64,000 nt of DNA, from the NCBI RefSeq assembly GCF_002307475.1, contig NZ_NTMH01000030.1, forward strand, positions 62,001 to 126,000, read 5' to 3'. This DNA comes from Pantoea allii (lineage in GTDB: Bacteria > Pseudomonadota > Gammaproteobacteria > Enterobacterales > Enterobacteriaceae). The position numbers and the translations under genes were made by a program. Shown piece by piece: positions 45,024 through 54,015 of the stretch. Under the pieces are notes generated by a model. The model made no database searches. It had not been told where the DNA came from and saw nothing but the letters and a program-made list of their open reading frames with translations. Every line of letters begins with the position of its first letter. Within the stretch, counting starts at the first letter, position 1.

Positions 45024-45737
45024 AGCGAAATAATGTTGAAACACCTTAACAGGAGATTTGACTACCAGAGGCTGCAGTGGAAAACACGTTGAGATCTCAC
45101 TTAATGAAGGTTTTCGACTAAGTTTTTCATAAAATAAATCAGCCTTGTCAGTTCTTATCTCCCCATTTCTACGCAAAAACTGTCCCCAAAGGGGCATGTT
45201 CCGGTACTTACCGGTAACAGGCTTCGAAGAAGCTATATATTGCGGAGGAAAAAGTCTCTGGTATGCACTTATATTGTATAACCATGAAAGCCCGCAAACA
45301 TTTTCAATTTCAGGATGGGATGTCAGTACAAACCGAAACAGTTCCCGCAATTCTGTATATCTCATTTCCCGCTGGCTATAGCTCAATGGTGACTCTTTTT
45401 CACCTTCTCGATTTTCGAAATGCATCCTTGCAGTGTTTCCGGACTCATATCCGCATGAAAAACAACCCGAAATAGCTATTACATCTGGTGGCTGCACTTC
45501 GGCTCTCGACTTCCAGACTTCATAGGTATATATCGCATTACTGACTGGGGTGCTTTTTAGGCCACCAACGTATTCTAACCACTCCGGGTTATTGGTATCG
45601 AAATCCCGTCCAAATCCCAGCCGGATATAAATATTTGTATAATCCATGATTGCAGCACCCAGCGACACGTCTGTGACAGAAGTTACATAAGCAGCAAATT
45701 CAAGCTGAATTTTGAAAAAATCCCGTGTGATCAGCAT
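45015..45737 (-). CDS. Hypothetical protein, family not recognised
   Basis: This 240-residue soluble-looking protein has no signal peptide or membrane segment. Two Cys (GCFSCGYESG near residues 91-99) and a central segment SQREMRYTELRELFRFVLTSHPEIENVCGLSWLYNISAYQRLFPPQYIASSKPV are notable. The C-terminal half is rich in Arg/Lys and aromatic residues. It is convergent with the decayed conjugative gene and upstream of nothing on its own strand. I cannot assign a function. Its location in the tRNA-Phe-linked variable region suggests cargo of a mobile element. Confidence 0.55.
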   Translation of the reverse strand: MLITRDFFKIQLEFAAYVTSVTDVSLGAAIMDYTNIYIRLGFGRDFDTNNPEWLEYVGGLKSTPVSNAIYTYEVWKSRAEVQPPDVIAISGCFSCGYESGNTARMHFENREGEKESPLSYSQREMRYTELRELFRFVLTSHPEIENVCGLSWLYNISAYQRLFPPQYIASSKPVTGKYRNMPLWGQFLRRNGEIRTDKADLFYEKLSRKPSLSEISTCFPLQPLVVKSPVKVFQHYFALY

Positions 45738-46002
45738 TTAACTGACGACCTCATTTTCTGTCCATTAGCGATTAGATGGAGCTAAAGTTAATTATTGCAT
45801 GTACATATTACAAGATTATCAAGAATTTAAACTCACTCGCCAAGGCAACAGATCCTTAACACGGTTCCAGTACTGCTCAAAATGTTGGGTATATGTTCTG
45901 ACACCCAGCTCGTTCAGGAGCGAAGCATCAGAATGTCTTGCTTCTCGCAGTATTAATGTCATTCATTTATCCCAGACTTAACTTTATAGGTCATCGTATC
46001 GT

Positions 46003-46317
46003 TTAGGGGAAAAGCCAGCGTCCGGCTTCAGCCGACTCAATCAGCATTCTGACGGTAAGAGCGGCAGGTTCATGATGGTCGGTACGCATGAATTTAGGCA
46101 GTATGGCATTAGGCAGGAAGCGTATGCCCTCGTTAGGAAAGTATTTCCTGAACTCAAAATGGGTCATGTCGACGCCAAACTTCTCTGCGTACTCTTCAAT
46201 AAAATCAGCGGCCTCTTCAGGCAGCACCATCTGATTCCCTGTACTCAGTGAGACATCATCTGCCATTTCCCAGAAGTATTTTTTAAGCAGGTTTCTGACC
46301 TGAACTGAAGTTTCCAT
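46003..46317 (-). CDS. DUF1493-family protein
   Basis: This 104-residue protein has the DUF1493 pattern: ADFIEEYAEKFGVDMTHFEFRKYFPNEGIRFLPN and MRTDHHEPAALTVRMLIESAEAGRW at the C terminus. DUF1493 members are small helical proteins, some annotated as acyl-carrier-like, without a proven function. The ATG at 46317 has AAGGA 8 bases upstream and lies 4 bases after the stop of the upstream membrane-protein gene; a GTG six codons earlier would overlap it. The pair is clearly an operon. Its partner occurs beside DUF1493 genes in several enterobacteria, as far as I recall. Confidence 0.8.
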   Translation of the reverse strand: METSVQVRNLLKKYFWEMADDVSLSTGNQMVLPEEAADFIEEYAEKFGVDMTHFEFRKYFPNEGIRFLPNAILPKFMRTDHHEPAALTVRMLIESAEAGRWLFP

Positions 46318-46321
46318 GAGC

Positions 46322-46765
46322 TTAATCCTTTTCACCCGTTATCAGTCGGTAGCGATGTATGACGTTATTCGTAATGATGTAGATGTCACGGGCAGTAATA
46401 ACGGCACCTACCCAAGGTACCCAGCGACCAACGTAAGCGCCAACGCTCGTCGTGTAGGCCCATCTCCCCCGTATCATGCTACCGATAGTCAGCGTCCTGC
46501 GCTTTTTCGCAAATCGTTTTCTGATTAGTTTGCGCATTGATATTGAGAGAGGGCTGGTGCCAGTCGTGGACGTCTTCGCATCCAGTTTTCCTGAGACAGG
46601 AATAAATGGCAGGCTGGCAAGCATTGAGGCCACGGCGAGAAGATCCGTGATGTTGCTGAAGGTTTTAGTGAACTCGTCAAGAATAAGCCACATCAGCAAC
46701 TCTTCTTTATCCACACTCATACCATCAAAGTAATACTTCCCGCCCAGCTGTTCGGTCGTGTCCAT
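46322..46765 (-). CDS. Small membrane-associated protein paired with DUF1493
   Basis: This 147-residue protein has two weakly hydrophobic stretches (LLAVASMLASLPFIP near residues 41-56 and VGRWVPWVGAVITARDIYIITN near residues 108-130). Between them a strongly basic block SMRKLIRKRFAKKRRTLTIG occurs. It resembles STM2239-like phage-type membrane proteins that accompany DUF1493 genes. It is the first gene of the pair; GGTGGAG lies about 10 bases before the ATG at 46765. Function unknown. The basic-plus-hydrophobic layout would suit a membrane-interacting peptide or toxin-like role, but this is speculation. Confidence 0.6.
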   Translation of the reverse strand: MDTTEQLGGKYYFDGMSVDKEELLMWLILDEFTKTFSNITDLLAVASMLASLPFIPVSGKLDAKTSTTGTSPLSISMRKLIRKRFAKKRRTLTIGSMIRGRWAYTTSVGAYVGRWVPWVGAVITARDIYIITNNVIHRYRLITGEKD

Positions 46766-47238
46766 GCGACATCAGCTCCACCTGTAAGTGCATTGTGTAG
46801 TTAATCATCGCCCAGCCGACGCGCTTTTCGCCAGAAACAATCTGCTTTTATTTTCAGAAATCCATAAAGATTTTACTGCTGCCAGGCGTGCGCGGTTGCG
46901 TCACTCTCACCCTGATCTGTTACCTGTGAGAGCCGTACATGTGCCGTTGACCTCCTTTCATTACGATGCCAAACAATGCACGTCTCATTATGTCGTTATC
47001 TCTTACAGCGATCCCCATTAATGCATTTCTGGAATTTAGTACGAATTTACCTACCCCGAACCTGCTTGTTGTTCCTGGCGATCGGGGCATTGCTCATCAG
47101 TGCTATCACCGCCCGTCTGCTCCGTGCATCCTTTCGTAGAAATCTCGACAATCACCCCAAACCTGGAAATCAAAAACCTTACCATCACCTAAATCGAGTT
47201 TACTCACCCACTGAGGCGCAGCTTTAAAAGCCCCAAAA
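46766..47238. other. Gene-free region beside tRNA-Phe (473 bases)
   Basis: No credible gene. A plus-strand frame (46976-47227, hydrophobic in its first half) lacks a ribosome binding site and recognisable family. Element att sites would be expected at the left edge of the tRNA (47276), but I found no second copy of the tRNA 3' end in the window. Confidence 0.5.
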
Positions 47239-47241
47239 CGC

Positions 47242-47268
47242 AAAAACCCCCGCCGAAGCGAGGGTTTC
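47242..47268 (-). terminator. Terminator of the tRNA-Phe gene
   Basis: Read on the minus strand: AAACCCTCG, CTTC loop, GGCGGGGGTTTTTG. It starts a few bases after the tRNA CCA end. Confidence 0.8.
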
Positions 47269-47275
47269 AAATTTG

Positions 47276-47351
47276 TGGTGCCCGAACCCGGAATCGAACC
47301 AGGGACACGGGGATTTTCAATCCCCTGCTCTACCGACTGAGCTATTCGGGC
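47276..47351 (-). tRNA. pheU: tRNA-Phe (anticodon GAA)
   Basis: A 76-base tRNA on the minus strand. It opens GCCCGAATAGCTCAG, the anticodon arm has GGGGA, loop TTGAAAA and TCCCC (anticodon GAA), the T arm contains GGTTCGATTCC, and it ends with an encoded CCA (47278-47276). The acceptor stem GCCCGAA/TTCGGGC pairs fully. In E. coli the pheU copy lies next to yjdC-dsbD as here. tRNA-Phe genes are well-known insertion targets for SPI-7-like elements, and the 3' end faces the variable region to the left. Confidence 0.97.
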
Positions 47352-47457
47352 AACGGGGCGCATTAAACCGTAAAGGCCGCAGGCCGTCAACGGCTTTGAT
47401 AAAAAAACCACGTAAAACGTGACTGATTGCCTGAATTTCAGTCAAAGACGCAAAAAC

Positions 47458-48036
47458 TCAGGCCAGCGCGCCGTTTTTGCGGCAGAGAGCGATGCTCAAT
47501 ACGTCTTCCGCCAGGCGTTTAGCCACGTCAACGTCCTGCACGTTACGTTTAACCAGCAGTTTGCTCAGGCAGCCTTCGAGGATCAGCTCCATCTGATCGG
47601 CAACCATACTGGGGTTATCCAGGCCAAGCGAGGTCAAGATGCTATGCGTAAATTGCCATGAGGCGCGCTTCTGCTTTTCTGCCAGTTGATGGATGGGCTG
47701 GTCGGGCTGAGGATAAAAACTGCAGGCGGCGATAAACAGGCAGCCTGGAAAGCGGCCCTTGCTGACCTGCTCGTTTAATCCTTCATAGCGTGCCATCAGC
47801 TTCTGGTCCGGGCGCAGGGCGTCATTCTGCAAAATGTCATGACGCCACTGTGCAATCTGCTGGGCGTGAAACTGCAATGCATCGTAGAGCAGCGCGTCAC
47901 GATCGGGCCAGAATTGCTCAAGCTGCGTCAGGCTGAGCTGCATATCATCGGCCAGGATTTTCAGCGATGACGTGGCCGCCAGACCATTTTGCTCAAGTAC
48001 GTTTAATGCATGGTCGAGTATCTGTTCACGTTGCAA
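47458..48036 (-). CDS. yjdC: TetR/AcrR-family regulator YjdC
   Basis: This 192-residue TetR-type repressor has the N-terminal helix-turn-helix REQILDHALNVLEQNGLAATSSLKILADDMQLSLTQLEQFWPDRDALLYDAL and a helical C-terminal domain with FPGCLFIAACSFYPQPDQPIHQLA. The sequence and location (downstream of dsbD) match E. coli YjdC. The start at 48036 is TTG, preceded by AGAGGA at 7 bases, and no ATG gives a complete domain. Target genes and ligand are unknown. Confidence 0.9.
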   Translation of the reverse strand: MQREQILDHALNVLEQNGLAATSSLKILADDMQLSLTQLEQFWPDRDALLYDALQFHAQQIAQWRHDILQNDALRPDQKLMARYEGLNEQVSKGRFPGCLFIAACSFYPQPDQPIHQLAEKQKRASWQFTHSILTSLGLDNPSMVADQMELILEGCLSKLLVKRNVQDVDVAKRLAEDVLSIALCRKNGALA

Positions 48037-48100
48037 ATCGTTTTCCTCTGGTATTCAGGCCTGTTTTGATCAACAGACTGGGTCCTGGTTCCAGTTTTGT

Positions 48101-49798
48101 TTACTCACGCAATTTCTGCAAATGCGCACGAAAATCATCTGCCTTCAGGAAGCCGGTGATACGCGATCCCGGGATCTCTTTTCCTTGCGCATCAAAGAAC
48201 AGAATCGTGGGTAACCCTAGCACGTTCAGGTGCTGCAACAGCGCATTATCGGTGGTTGTGTTCGCCGTGACGTTAGCCTGCAACAGTTGCACATTGTTCA
48301 GACTGTCACGAACCGCGCTGTCGCTAAAGGTGTATTTCTCAAACTCTTTACAGGCCACGCACCAGTCCGCATAGAGATCCACCATGGTGATGCGCCCCTG
48401 GGCTTGCTGCAGGGCCTGGCCTACCTGTTCAACGGTTTGAACAGACTGAAAGGGAAGGTGTGCGATGTTTTGCTGCGGCGCGCCGCTGCCGAAAGCCCAG
48501 TCCTGCAACGGGCGGGCGCTGATCAGCGCGGCGGCCAACATAATAATTTGTACCACGCGCCATTTACCGCCGCTGGCGCGTAAGCTGGCACTGAATGCCC
48601 ACGCAAAGAACGCCACGCCCAGCAGGCTCCACAAACGCACGCCCCACAGATCGCCGAGTATCCGCTCCAGCAGGAAGATCGGCAGCGCGAGAATGACAAA
48701 GCCAAACCCTTCTTTGATGGTCTGCATCCATGGGCCGCTTTTGGGGAGGAAGCGATTACCAAACAGCGTCACGGCGATCAGCGGTAATCCCATACCGACA
48801 GCATACAGCCACAGGGTGCCAGCACCGGCCAGTAGATTACCGCTCTGGGCGATATACAGCAGAATGGCGCTGAGTGGCGCGGTGGTGCAGGGCGAACAGA
48901 TTAAGCCTGCCAGCGCGCCCATCAGGAAAACGCCCGGCAGTGAGCCGCCCTGCTGACGGTTGCTCCACAGTGTCAGTCGGGTTTGTACGCTGGCGGGGAG
49001 CTGAAGCGAGAAAAGGCCAAACATCGACAGGGCTAACAGAATAAACAGCACCGATAAGCTGATAAGCACATAAGGATGCTGTAAGGCCGCCTGAAAACGC
49101 AGGCCAGCCGCCGCCACGATCACACCCAGCACGGTATAAGTGAGCGCCATCCCCTGCACATAGACCATGGCCAGTGCAAACAGCCTGCCCAGCGAATAGT
49201 GACGCTTACCGCCAAGGATGATGCCAGAGATCAGTGGATACATCGGCAATACGCACGGCGTAAAGGCAACGCCGATACCAATCAGCAGCGCCCACAGGGG
49301 TGAAAAGGGCAAAGGACTACTGGCGCTTACAGACTTAACGGCTGGCGCACTGGCGGTGGCAGCTACGGGCGAAAGGGGAATGCTGCGGGTTTCGGGTGGA
49401 TAACAGAAGCCTGCGGCGGCACAGCCTTGATAAGTCACGCTGAGGGTCGCCCCTTGCGCCGCCTGCTGCAGCATGACGGGCACGCTCAGATCCTGGGGAT
49501 AAATCTCGCTTTTGCCAAAAAATTCGTCTTCATGCGGCTGGCCCGCGGGCAGGGCTAAGGGCGCAATGCGGGCATCATGGGGGACGACCTTGATTTGCTG
49601 GCGATAAAGGTAATAGCCCTCTTTGACTTTCCAGTGCAGATTAAGCTGCGAGTCGTGCTGATCGAAATCAAAGGCAAAAGCCTGATCAACGGGCAGAAAG
49701 CGGCTGGTGGTTTTTGGGGCAAACAGGTCAGCCTGCGCCTGCAGGCAGATAAACAGCGCCAGGACCAGGGTGATTAAGCGAGAGATGCGTGCAGCCAT
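48101..49798 (-). CDS. dsbD: Protein-disulfide reductase DsbD (DipZ)
   Basis: This 565-residue protein passes electrons from cytoplasmic thioredoxin to periplasmic DsbC/DsbG and CcmG. A signal peptide is followed by the alpha domain ([12 protein letters not shown], and the redox Cys pair in [14 protein letters not shown]). Eight membrane helices of the beta domain follow, with [10 protein letters not shown] and [11 protein letters not shown] as the two key Cys. The gamma thioredoxin-like domain has [15 protein letters not shown] with the CxxC near residue 462. All seven hallmark positions expected for activity look intact. Its start overlaps the end of cutA by 25 bases, and yjdC follows 64 bases later. 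Confidence 0.96.
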   Translation of the reverse strand: MAARISRLITLVLALFICLQAQADLFAPKTTSRFLPVDQAFAFDFDQHDSQLNLHWKVKEGYYLYRQQIKVVPHDARIAPLALPAGQPHEDEFFGKSEIYPQDLSVPVMLQQAAQGATLSVTYQGCAAAGFCYPPETRSIPLSPVAATASAPAVKSVSASSPLPFSPLWALLIGIGVAFTPCVLPMYPLISGIILGGKRHYSLGRLFALAMVYVQGMALTYTVLGVIVAAAGLRFQAALQHPYVLISLSVLFILLALSMFGLFSLQLPASVQTRLTLWSNRQQGGSLPGVFLMGALAGLICSPCTTAPLSAILLYIAQSGNLLAGAGTLWLYAVGMGLPLIAVTLFGNRFLPKSGPWMQTIKEGFGFVILALPIFLLERILGDLWGVRLWSLLGVAFFAWAFSASLRASGGKWRVVQIIMLAAALISARPLQDWAFGSGAPQQNIAHLPFQSVQTVEQVGQALQQAQGRITMVDLYADWCVACKEFEKYTFSDSAVRDSLNNVQLLQANVTANTTTDNALLQHLNVLGLPTILFFDAQGKEIPGSRITGFLKADDFRAHLQKLRE

Positions 49799-50091
49799 GA
49801 CAAGTATTCACTGTCTCCATGTTGAACCGGCAGTACCAGCAGCTCTGGTACATCGTAAGGATGCGCGTGCTTAAGCAGGTCGATCAGGGCCTGCTGATGC
49901 GCAGTGTCGCATTTGAGTAACATCTGAACTTCGCTGGTCTGCTCCAGTTGGCCCTGCCAGATGTAACAGGAGGTCGCTCCGGGTAAGAGGGTGACACAGG
50001 CGGCTAACCTGGCCTGAAGCGCCAGGGTTGCCAACTGTTGCGCACAGGCCTGATCCGGGGCAGTACAGAGGATGACTACGGCGTTCATCAT
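49774..50091 (-). CDS. cutA: Divalent-cation tolerance protein CutA
   Basis: This 105-residue small trimeric ferredoxin-like-fold protein is associated with copper and other divalent-ion tolerance, though its direct action is unclear. [55 protein letters not shown] and [28 protein letters not shown] match the family. AGGAG lies 7 bases before the ATG at 50091. It overlaps dsbD, as in E. coli. Confidence 0.95.
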   Translation of the reverse strand: MMNAVVILCTAPDQACAQQLATLALQARLAACVTLLPGATSCYIWQGQLEQTSEVQMLLKCDTAHQQALIDLLKHAHPYDVPELLVLPVQHGDSEYLSWLHASLA

Positions 50092-50145
50092 GAGGAATCT
50101 CCTGGAAATAACGCCGATAGTAGCACGTTCACCGCGCCGCTGTGA

Positions 50146-51447
50146 TTACAGCAATAGCCCACCAAAGATAAAGCCACACATGACGGACAAAGTGATAGCC
50201 AGCACGCCCGGAATAATAAAGGCATGATTGAACACAAACTTACCGATTCGGGTCGAACCGGTATCATCCATCTCGACAGCGGCTAACAGCGTGGGATAGG
50301 TGGGTAAGACAAACAGCGCAGAAACGGCGGCAAAAGAGGCGATAGCCGTCAGCGGTGTCACGCCAAGCGCTAACGCGGCGGGCAGCAGGGCTTTTGCGGT
50401 GGCCGCCTGCGAATAGAGCAGCATGGAAGAGAAGAACAGCACCAGCGCCAGCATCCATGGGTAGGTTTTTAGCGTGTCGCCCGCCAGCATTTGAATATCT
50501 GTCAGATGGGCTTTCACAAAGGTATCGCCAAGCCAGGCTACGCCCATCACACAGATACAGGCACTCATGCCGGACTTGAAGGTGCTGGCGCTGAGGATAG
50601 CACCGGTATCAATTTTGCAGGTCAGACTGATCAGCGTAGCAATGGTGAGCATAAACACGACGATCGCCTCATTGCGCGGCAGCGGCGGGTTAGCGATCAG
50701 GTGGACGCTTTCGCTGGTGACGGTGGCGTAAATCACCACGGCGGCAATACCGACCAGAAAGAGCAGGACCGATTTTTTGGCCCCGGGCTTCGCCTGGTAA
50801 ACCGTGGCACCGCGCAGCGTCACTTCGCCTTTAGCCAGTCGCGCCTGATAGACCTCATCATCTTTCAGCTCTTTACCCAGGAAGTTGGTCACCAGGGCGG
50901 CAAGAAACAGCCCAACCATGGTGGCCGGAATGGCAATCGCCAGCAGCATGATATAGCTCACCCCACGCGGTTCCAGCAGCGTGGCAAAGAACACCACTGC
51001 AGCGGAAATGGGGGAGGCGGTAATCGCGACCTGAGAGGCGACAACCGCAATTGATAAAGGCCGGGAAGGGCGGACGCCTTGTTCCTTCGCCACTTCGGCA
51101 ATGACGGGTAAGGTGGAGAATGCAGTGTGACCGGTGCCAGCCAGCAGCGTCATCATATAGGTCACCAGTGGCGCAAGAAAAGTGACATAACGGGGATGAC
51201 GGCGCAGTAACCGCTCGGCAAGGCTGACCAGATAATCCATCCCGCCCGCCACCTGCATGGCTGCAATCGCGGCGATGACGGCCATGATAATTTCGATTAC
51301 ATCAAAGGGGATAACCCCCGGCTTCATACCAAAACCCAGCGTCAGGATCAGCACGCCCATGCCGCCGGCAAACCCAATGCCGATACCGCCAAGGCGCGCG
51401 CCCAGCCAAATCGCCAGCAAGACGATAAACAGCTCAACCAAGAACAT
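50146..51447 (-). CDS. dcuA: Anaerobic C4-dicarboxylate transporter DcuA
   Basis: This 433-residue inner-membrane transporter exchanges aspartate, fumarate and succinate. It is the same length as E. coli DcuA and has its ELFIVLLAIWLGARLGGIGIGFAGGMGVL opening, DVIEIIMAVIAAIAAMQVAGGMDYLV, SQVAITASPISAAVVFFATLL and a late YPTLLAAVEMDDTGSTRIGKFVFNHAF block. This fits DcuA better than DcuB. The start at 51447 has GGGAG 7 bases upstream; a 19-residue upstream extension is not family-like. It lies downstream of aspA on the same strand, so aspartase and its transporter are co-located as usual. Confidence 0.94.
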   Translation of the reverse strand: MFLVELFIVLLAIWLGARLGGIGIGFAGGMGVLILTLGFGMKPGVIPFDVIEIIMAVIAAIAAMQVAGGMDYLVSLAERLLRRHPRYVTFLAPLVTYMMTLLAGTGHTAFSTLPVIAEVAKEQGVRPSRPLSIAVVASQVAITASPISAAVVFFATLLEPRGVSYIMLLAIAIPATMVGLFLAALVTNFLGKELKDDEVYQARLAKGEVTLRGATVYQAKPGAKKSVLLFLVGIAAVVIYATVTSESVHLIANPPLPRNEAIVVFMLTIATLISLTCKIDTGAILSASTFKSGMSACICVMGVAWLGDTFVKAHLTDIQMLAGDTLKTYPWMLALVLFFSSMLLYSQAATAKALLPAALALGVTPLTAIASFAAVSALFVLPTYPTLLAAVEMDDTGSTRIGKFVFNHAFIIPGVLAITLSVMCGFIFGGLLL

Positions 51448-51503
51448 GTGCCACTCCCGAAATTGTGATGAGTCGACGAGCAAACTCATCCTTTTAACAA
51501 ACA

Positions 51504-51538
51504 AAAAGGCACATCGTTTTGATTACGATGTGCCTTTT
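51504..51538 (-). terminator. Terminator/attenuator between aspA and dcuA
   Basis: A stem of 13 bp (AAAAGGCACATCG/CGATGTGCCTTTT) with a 9-base loop, A/T-flanked on both sides. It lies between the aspA stop and the dcuA start, so only part of aspA transcription would pass into dcuA. Confidence 0.85.
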
Positions 51539-51561
51539 ACATCAGTAAGTGCAATTAAGCC

Positions 51562-52998
51562 TTATTGTTCGTTTTCATCGGTATAACGTTTGGCTTTGTA
51601 AACCGGATACATCAGGTTCTGCACGGAGAAAATATCGTCCAGCTCGCTTTCGGTAAGCAAGCCGCGCTCCAGAACCACCTCGCGCACGCTTTTACCGGTT
51701 TCGGCGCAAATTTTGCCGACGATGTCGCCATTATGGTGACCAATGTACGGGTTCAGGTAGGTGACAATACCAATGGAGTTAAACACGTAAGCTTCACAGA
51801 CCGCTTTGTTGGCCGTGATGCCGTTGATGCATTTTTCCAGCAGGTTGTAACAGGCGTTGGTCAGGATGCTGACCGATTCAAACAGCGCCTGGCCAATCAC
51901 CGGCTCCATCACGTTAAGCTGCAGCTGGCCGGCTTCGGAGGCCATCGTGACCGTGGTATCGTTGCCGATCACTTTAAAGCACACCTGGTTCACCACCTCA
52001 GGCACGACCGGATTCACTTTGGCAGGCATGATAGAGGAACCGGCCTGCAGCTCCGGGAGGTTGATTTCATTGAGTCCGGCGCGCGGGCCAGAAGAGAGCA
52101 GGCGCAGGTCATTACAGATTTTAGAGAGTTTTACCGCCAGGCGCTTCAGGGACGAGTGCACCATAACGTAGGCACCGCAGTCGGAGGTGGCCTCTATCAG
52201 ATCTTCCGCTGGCACCACCGCCAGGTTACTGACCTCGGCCAGTTTCTGCACGGCTAACTGTTGGTAGCCATCCGGCGTATTCAGGCGTGTACCGATGGCG
52301 GTCGCCCCCAGGTTAACCTCCAGAAGCAGTTCGCCGGTACGCAAAATGCTCTTGGTCTCTTCATTGAGCAGCACGCTAAATGCGTGGAATTCCTGGCCGA
52401 GCGTCATAGGAACGGCATCCTGTAACTGCGTTCGGCCCATTTTTAAGATGGTCTGGAATTCGTCAGCTTTACGCTGGAAGCCCTCGGCTAACTGACTGAT
52501 GCCGTCGAGCAGTTTCAACAGGGAGCTGTAAACCGCGATGCGAAAGCCGGTCGGGTAAGCATCATTGGTAGACTGACATTTATTAACGTGATCGTTTGGA
52601 TTCAGGTACTGGTATTCGCCTTTCTGATGCCCCATCAGCTCCAGGCCAATATTCGCCAGCACCTCATTGGTATTCATATTCACCGAGGTGCCCGCACCGC
52701 CCTGATACACATCGACCGGAAACTGGTCCATGCAGCGACCTTTGTCCAGCACTTCATCGCAGGCCTGAATAATGATGTTGGCGATATCCCGCGGCAGGGT
52801 TTGTAGCTCTTTGTTAGCCATTGCCGCTGCTTTTTTCACCATCACCATGCCGCGAACAAACTCAGGAATATCGCTGATTTTGCTGTTGCTGATGTAAAAG
52901 TTCTCAATCGCACGCAAAGTATGAACGCCATAATAAGCATCCGCCGGAACTTCGCGCATGCCTAACAGGTCTTCTTCGATACGAATGTTGTTCGCCAT
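51562..52998 (-). CDS. aspA: Aspartate ammonia-lyase (aspartase) AspA
   Basis: This 478-residue enzyme converts L-aspartate to fumarate and ammonia. It has the same length as E. coli AspA and nearly identical motifs: [52 protein letters not shown], the signature loop [20 protein letters not shown] (catalytic Ser within SSIMPAKVN), and [20 protein letters not shown] near the end. AAGG precedes the ATG at 52998; an upstream 48-residue extension is not real. A CRP site lies upstream, as expected for this catabolite-controlled gene. Confidence 0.97.
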   Translation of the reverse strand: MANNIRIEEDLLGMREVPADAYYGVHTLRAIENFYISNSKISDIPEFVRGMVMVKKAAAMANKELQTLPRDIANIIIQACDEVLDKGRCMDQFPVDVYQGGAGTSVNMNTNEVLANIGLELMGHQKGEYQYLNPNDHVNKCQSTNDAYPTGFRIAVYSSLLKLLDGISQLAEGFQRKADEFQTILKMGRTQLQDAVPMTLGQEFHAFSVLLNEETKSILRTGELLLEVNLGATAIGTRLNTPDGYQQLAVQKLAEVSNLAVVPAEDLIEATSDCGAYVMVHSSLKRLAVKLSKICNDLRLLSSGPRAGLNEINLPELQAGSSIMPAKVNPVVPEVVNQVCFKVIGNDTTVTMASEAGQLQLNVMEPVIGQALFESVSILTNACYNLLEKCINGITANKAVCEAYVFNSIGIVTYLNPYIGHHNGDIVGKICAETGKSVREVVLERGLLTESELDDIFSVQNLMYPVYKAKRYTDENEQ

Positions 52999-53169
52999 GA
53001 TAACCTTCTTGTTGTCACTGCTAACCATCGCAGATGATGTGTTTGTTTTGTGGGGAAGCGCCAGAACCGCTATTTTATCCGTATTCAGGCGGGTGAGCAC
53101 GATCCTATTCTGACCCAGCCCAAAAGCGCGAACAGAGATCACCTTACTGGCATCGTTACGTTAACAATA

Positions 53170-53185
53170 TGTGAAATCGCTCACA
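53170..53185. promoter_or_regulatory. CRP-cAMP binding site upstream of aspA/fxsA
   Basis: TGTGAAATCGCTCACA matches the CRP consensus TGTGA-6-TCACA perfectly. It lies in the 322-base divergent region between aspA and fxsA. aspA is CRP-activated in E. coli. Confidence 0.88.
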
Positions 53186-53320
53186 AATTTAACCCTGAAG
53201 CAAAAATTTGCCTGATGTGGTTGAAATGGGCGGCCTTAATGACCATCTCTGTATCTTGTCATCATGAATTTACACGCTGCCGGGCGATCAACCGGGCAGC
53301 CTGACTCACAGGAGAATCCG

Positions 53321-53782
53321 GTGCGCTGGTTACCGTTAGTGATCTTTTTCGTACTGGCCTGGATTGAGATCTCGCTTTTCATTCAGGTTGCACACGTCCT
53401 CGGCGTGCTGCTCACTATGCTGCTGGTGGTTTTCACCTCATGCATTGGCGTGTCTTTGGTTAAAAACCAGGGCATGAAAAACTTTATGCTGATGCAGGAG
53501 AAGCTGGCGCGTAACGAAAGCCCGGCGCAGGAAATGGTGAAAAGCGTTTCGCTGATCATTGCCGGTTTCCTGCTGCTGCTGCCAGGTTTCTTTACCGACC
53601 TGCTGGGCTTGCTGCTGTTACTGCCGCCGGTGCAGAAACACCTGACGTTAAAATTGATGCCGCATCTGCGCGTCTGGCGTGGACCCGGTGCAGGCCCTGA
53701 CAGTGGTTACACGATGGACGGCGAGTTCGAACGCAAAGACAGCGATCGTCTTGAACATCATGACGATCCTAAAGATCGTTAA
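53321..53782 (+). CDS. fxsA: FxsA membrane protein
   Basis: This 153-residue inner-membrane protein has about four segments. RWLPLVIFFVLAWIEISLFIQVAHVLGVLLTMLL, SLIIAGFLLLLPGFFTDLLGLLLLLPPVQKHL and a hydrophilic Asp/Glu/Lys/Arg-rich tail match E. coli FxsA, which alleviates F exclusion of phage T7. The start is GTG at 53321, with ACAGGAG upstream. A longer ATG form adds 19 residues that the family lacks. A terminator follows and then groESL. Confidence 0.9.
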   Translation: MRWLPLVIFFVLAWIEISLFIQVAHVLGVLLTMLLVVFTSCIGVSLVKNQGMKNFMLMQEKLARNESPAQEMVKSVSLIIAGFLLLLPGFFTDLLGLLLLLPPVQKHLTLKLMPHLRVWRGPGAGPDSGYTMDGEFERKDSDRLEHHDDPKDR

Positions 53783-53796
53783 TCTCTGCCTCTCAG

Positions 53797-53820
53797 GCGC
53801 GACCTCAGGTCGCGCTTTTT
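53797..53820 (+). terminator. Terminator after fxsA
   Basis: GCGCGACC/GGTCGCGC stem with a 3-base loop and five T residues, 14 bases past the fxsA stop. Confidence 0.85.
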
Positions 53821-53903
53821 GTTTGTCTTTTAGCCAGTTCGCCTGGTTTGTCTAAAAAGTCGCCAGTTGTGCCATCAGACTAAAAAAATTTGTGGGTTGC
53901 CCC

Positions 53904-53932
53904 CTTGAAAGTGTCAGGTCGCGGCCCTATCT
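53904..53932 (+). promoter_or_regulatory. Heat-shock (sigma-32) promoter of groESL
   Basis: CTTGAAA (53904-53910), 14 bases, CCCTATCT (53925-53932), followed by CTCTGGTCAC as in the E. coli groE promoter. It fits the sigma-32 consensus CTTGAAA-N-CCCCATnT. Confidence 0.9.
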
Positions 53933-54015
53933 CTCTGGTCACGAGGCCGGAAGCCACACAGCCCGGTATTCAACCCAAAAATGAATGATTGGACTTCTCA
54001 AAGGAGAGCTATCAA

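Noticed and set aside
46976..47227. Plus-strand 83-codon hydrophobic frame left of tRNA-Phe
   Set aside because: No ribosome binding site, no recognised family, and low-confidence composition; kept only as a note in the gene-free region.
44000..47275. Second copy of the tRNA-Phe 3' end as an att site
   Set aside because: No direct repeat of the tRNA 3' sequence was seen by eye in the variable region; the left end may lie elsewhere or be deleted.
47106..47411. Minus-strand 101-codon frame over the tRNA-Phe gene
   Set aside because: It is the translated tRNA and its surroundings; the tRNA explains the sequence.
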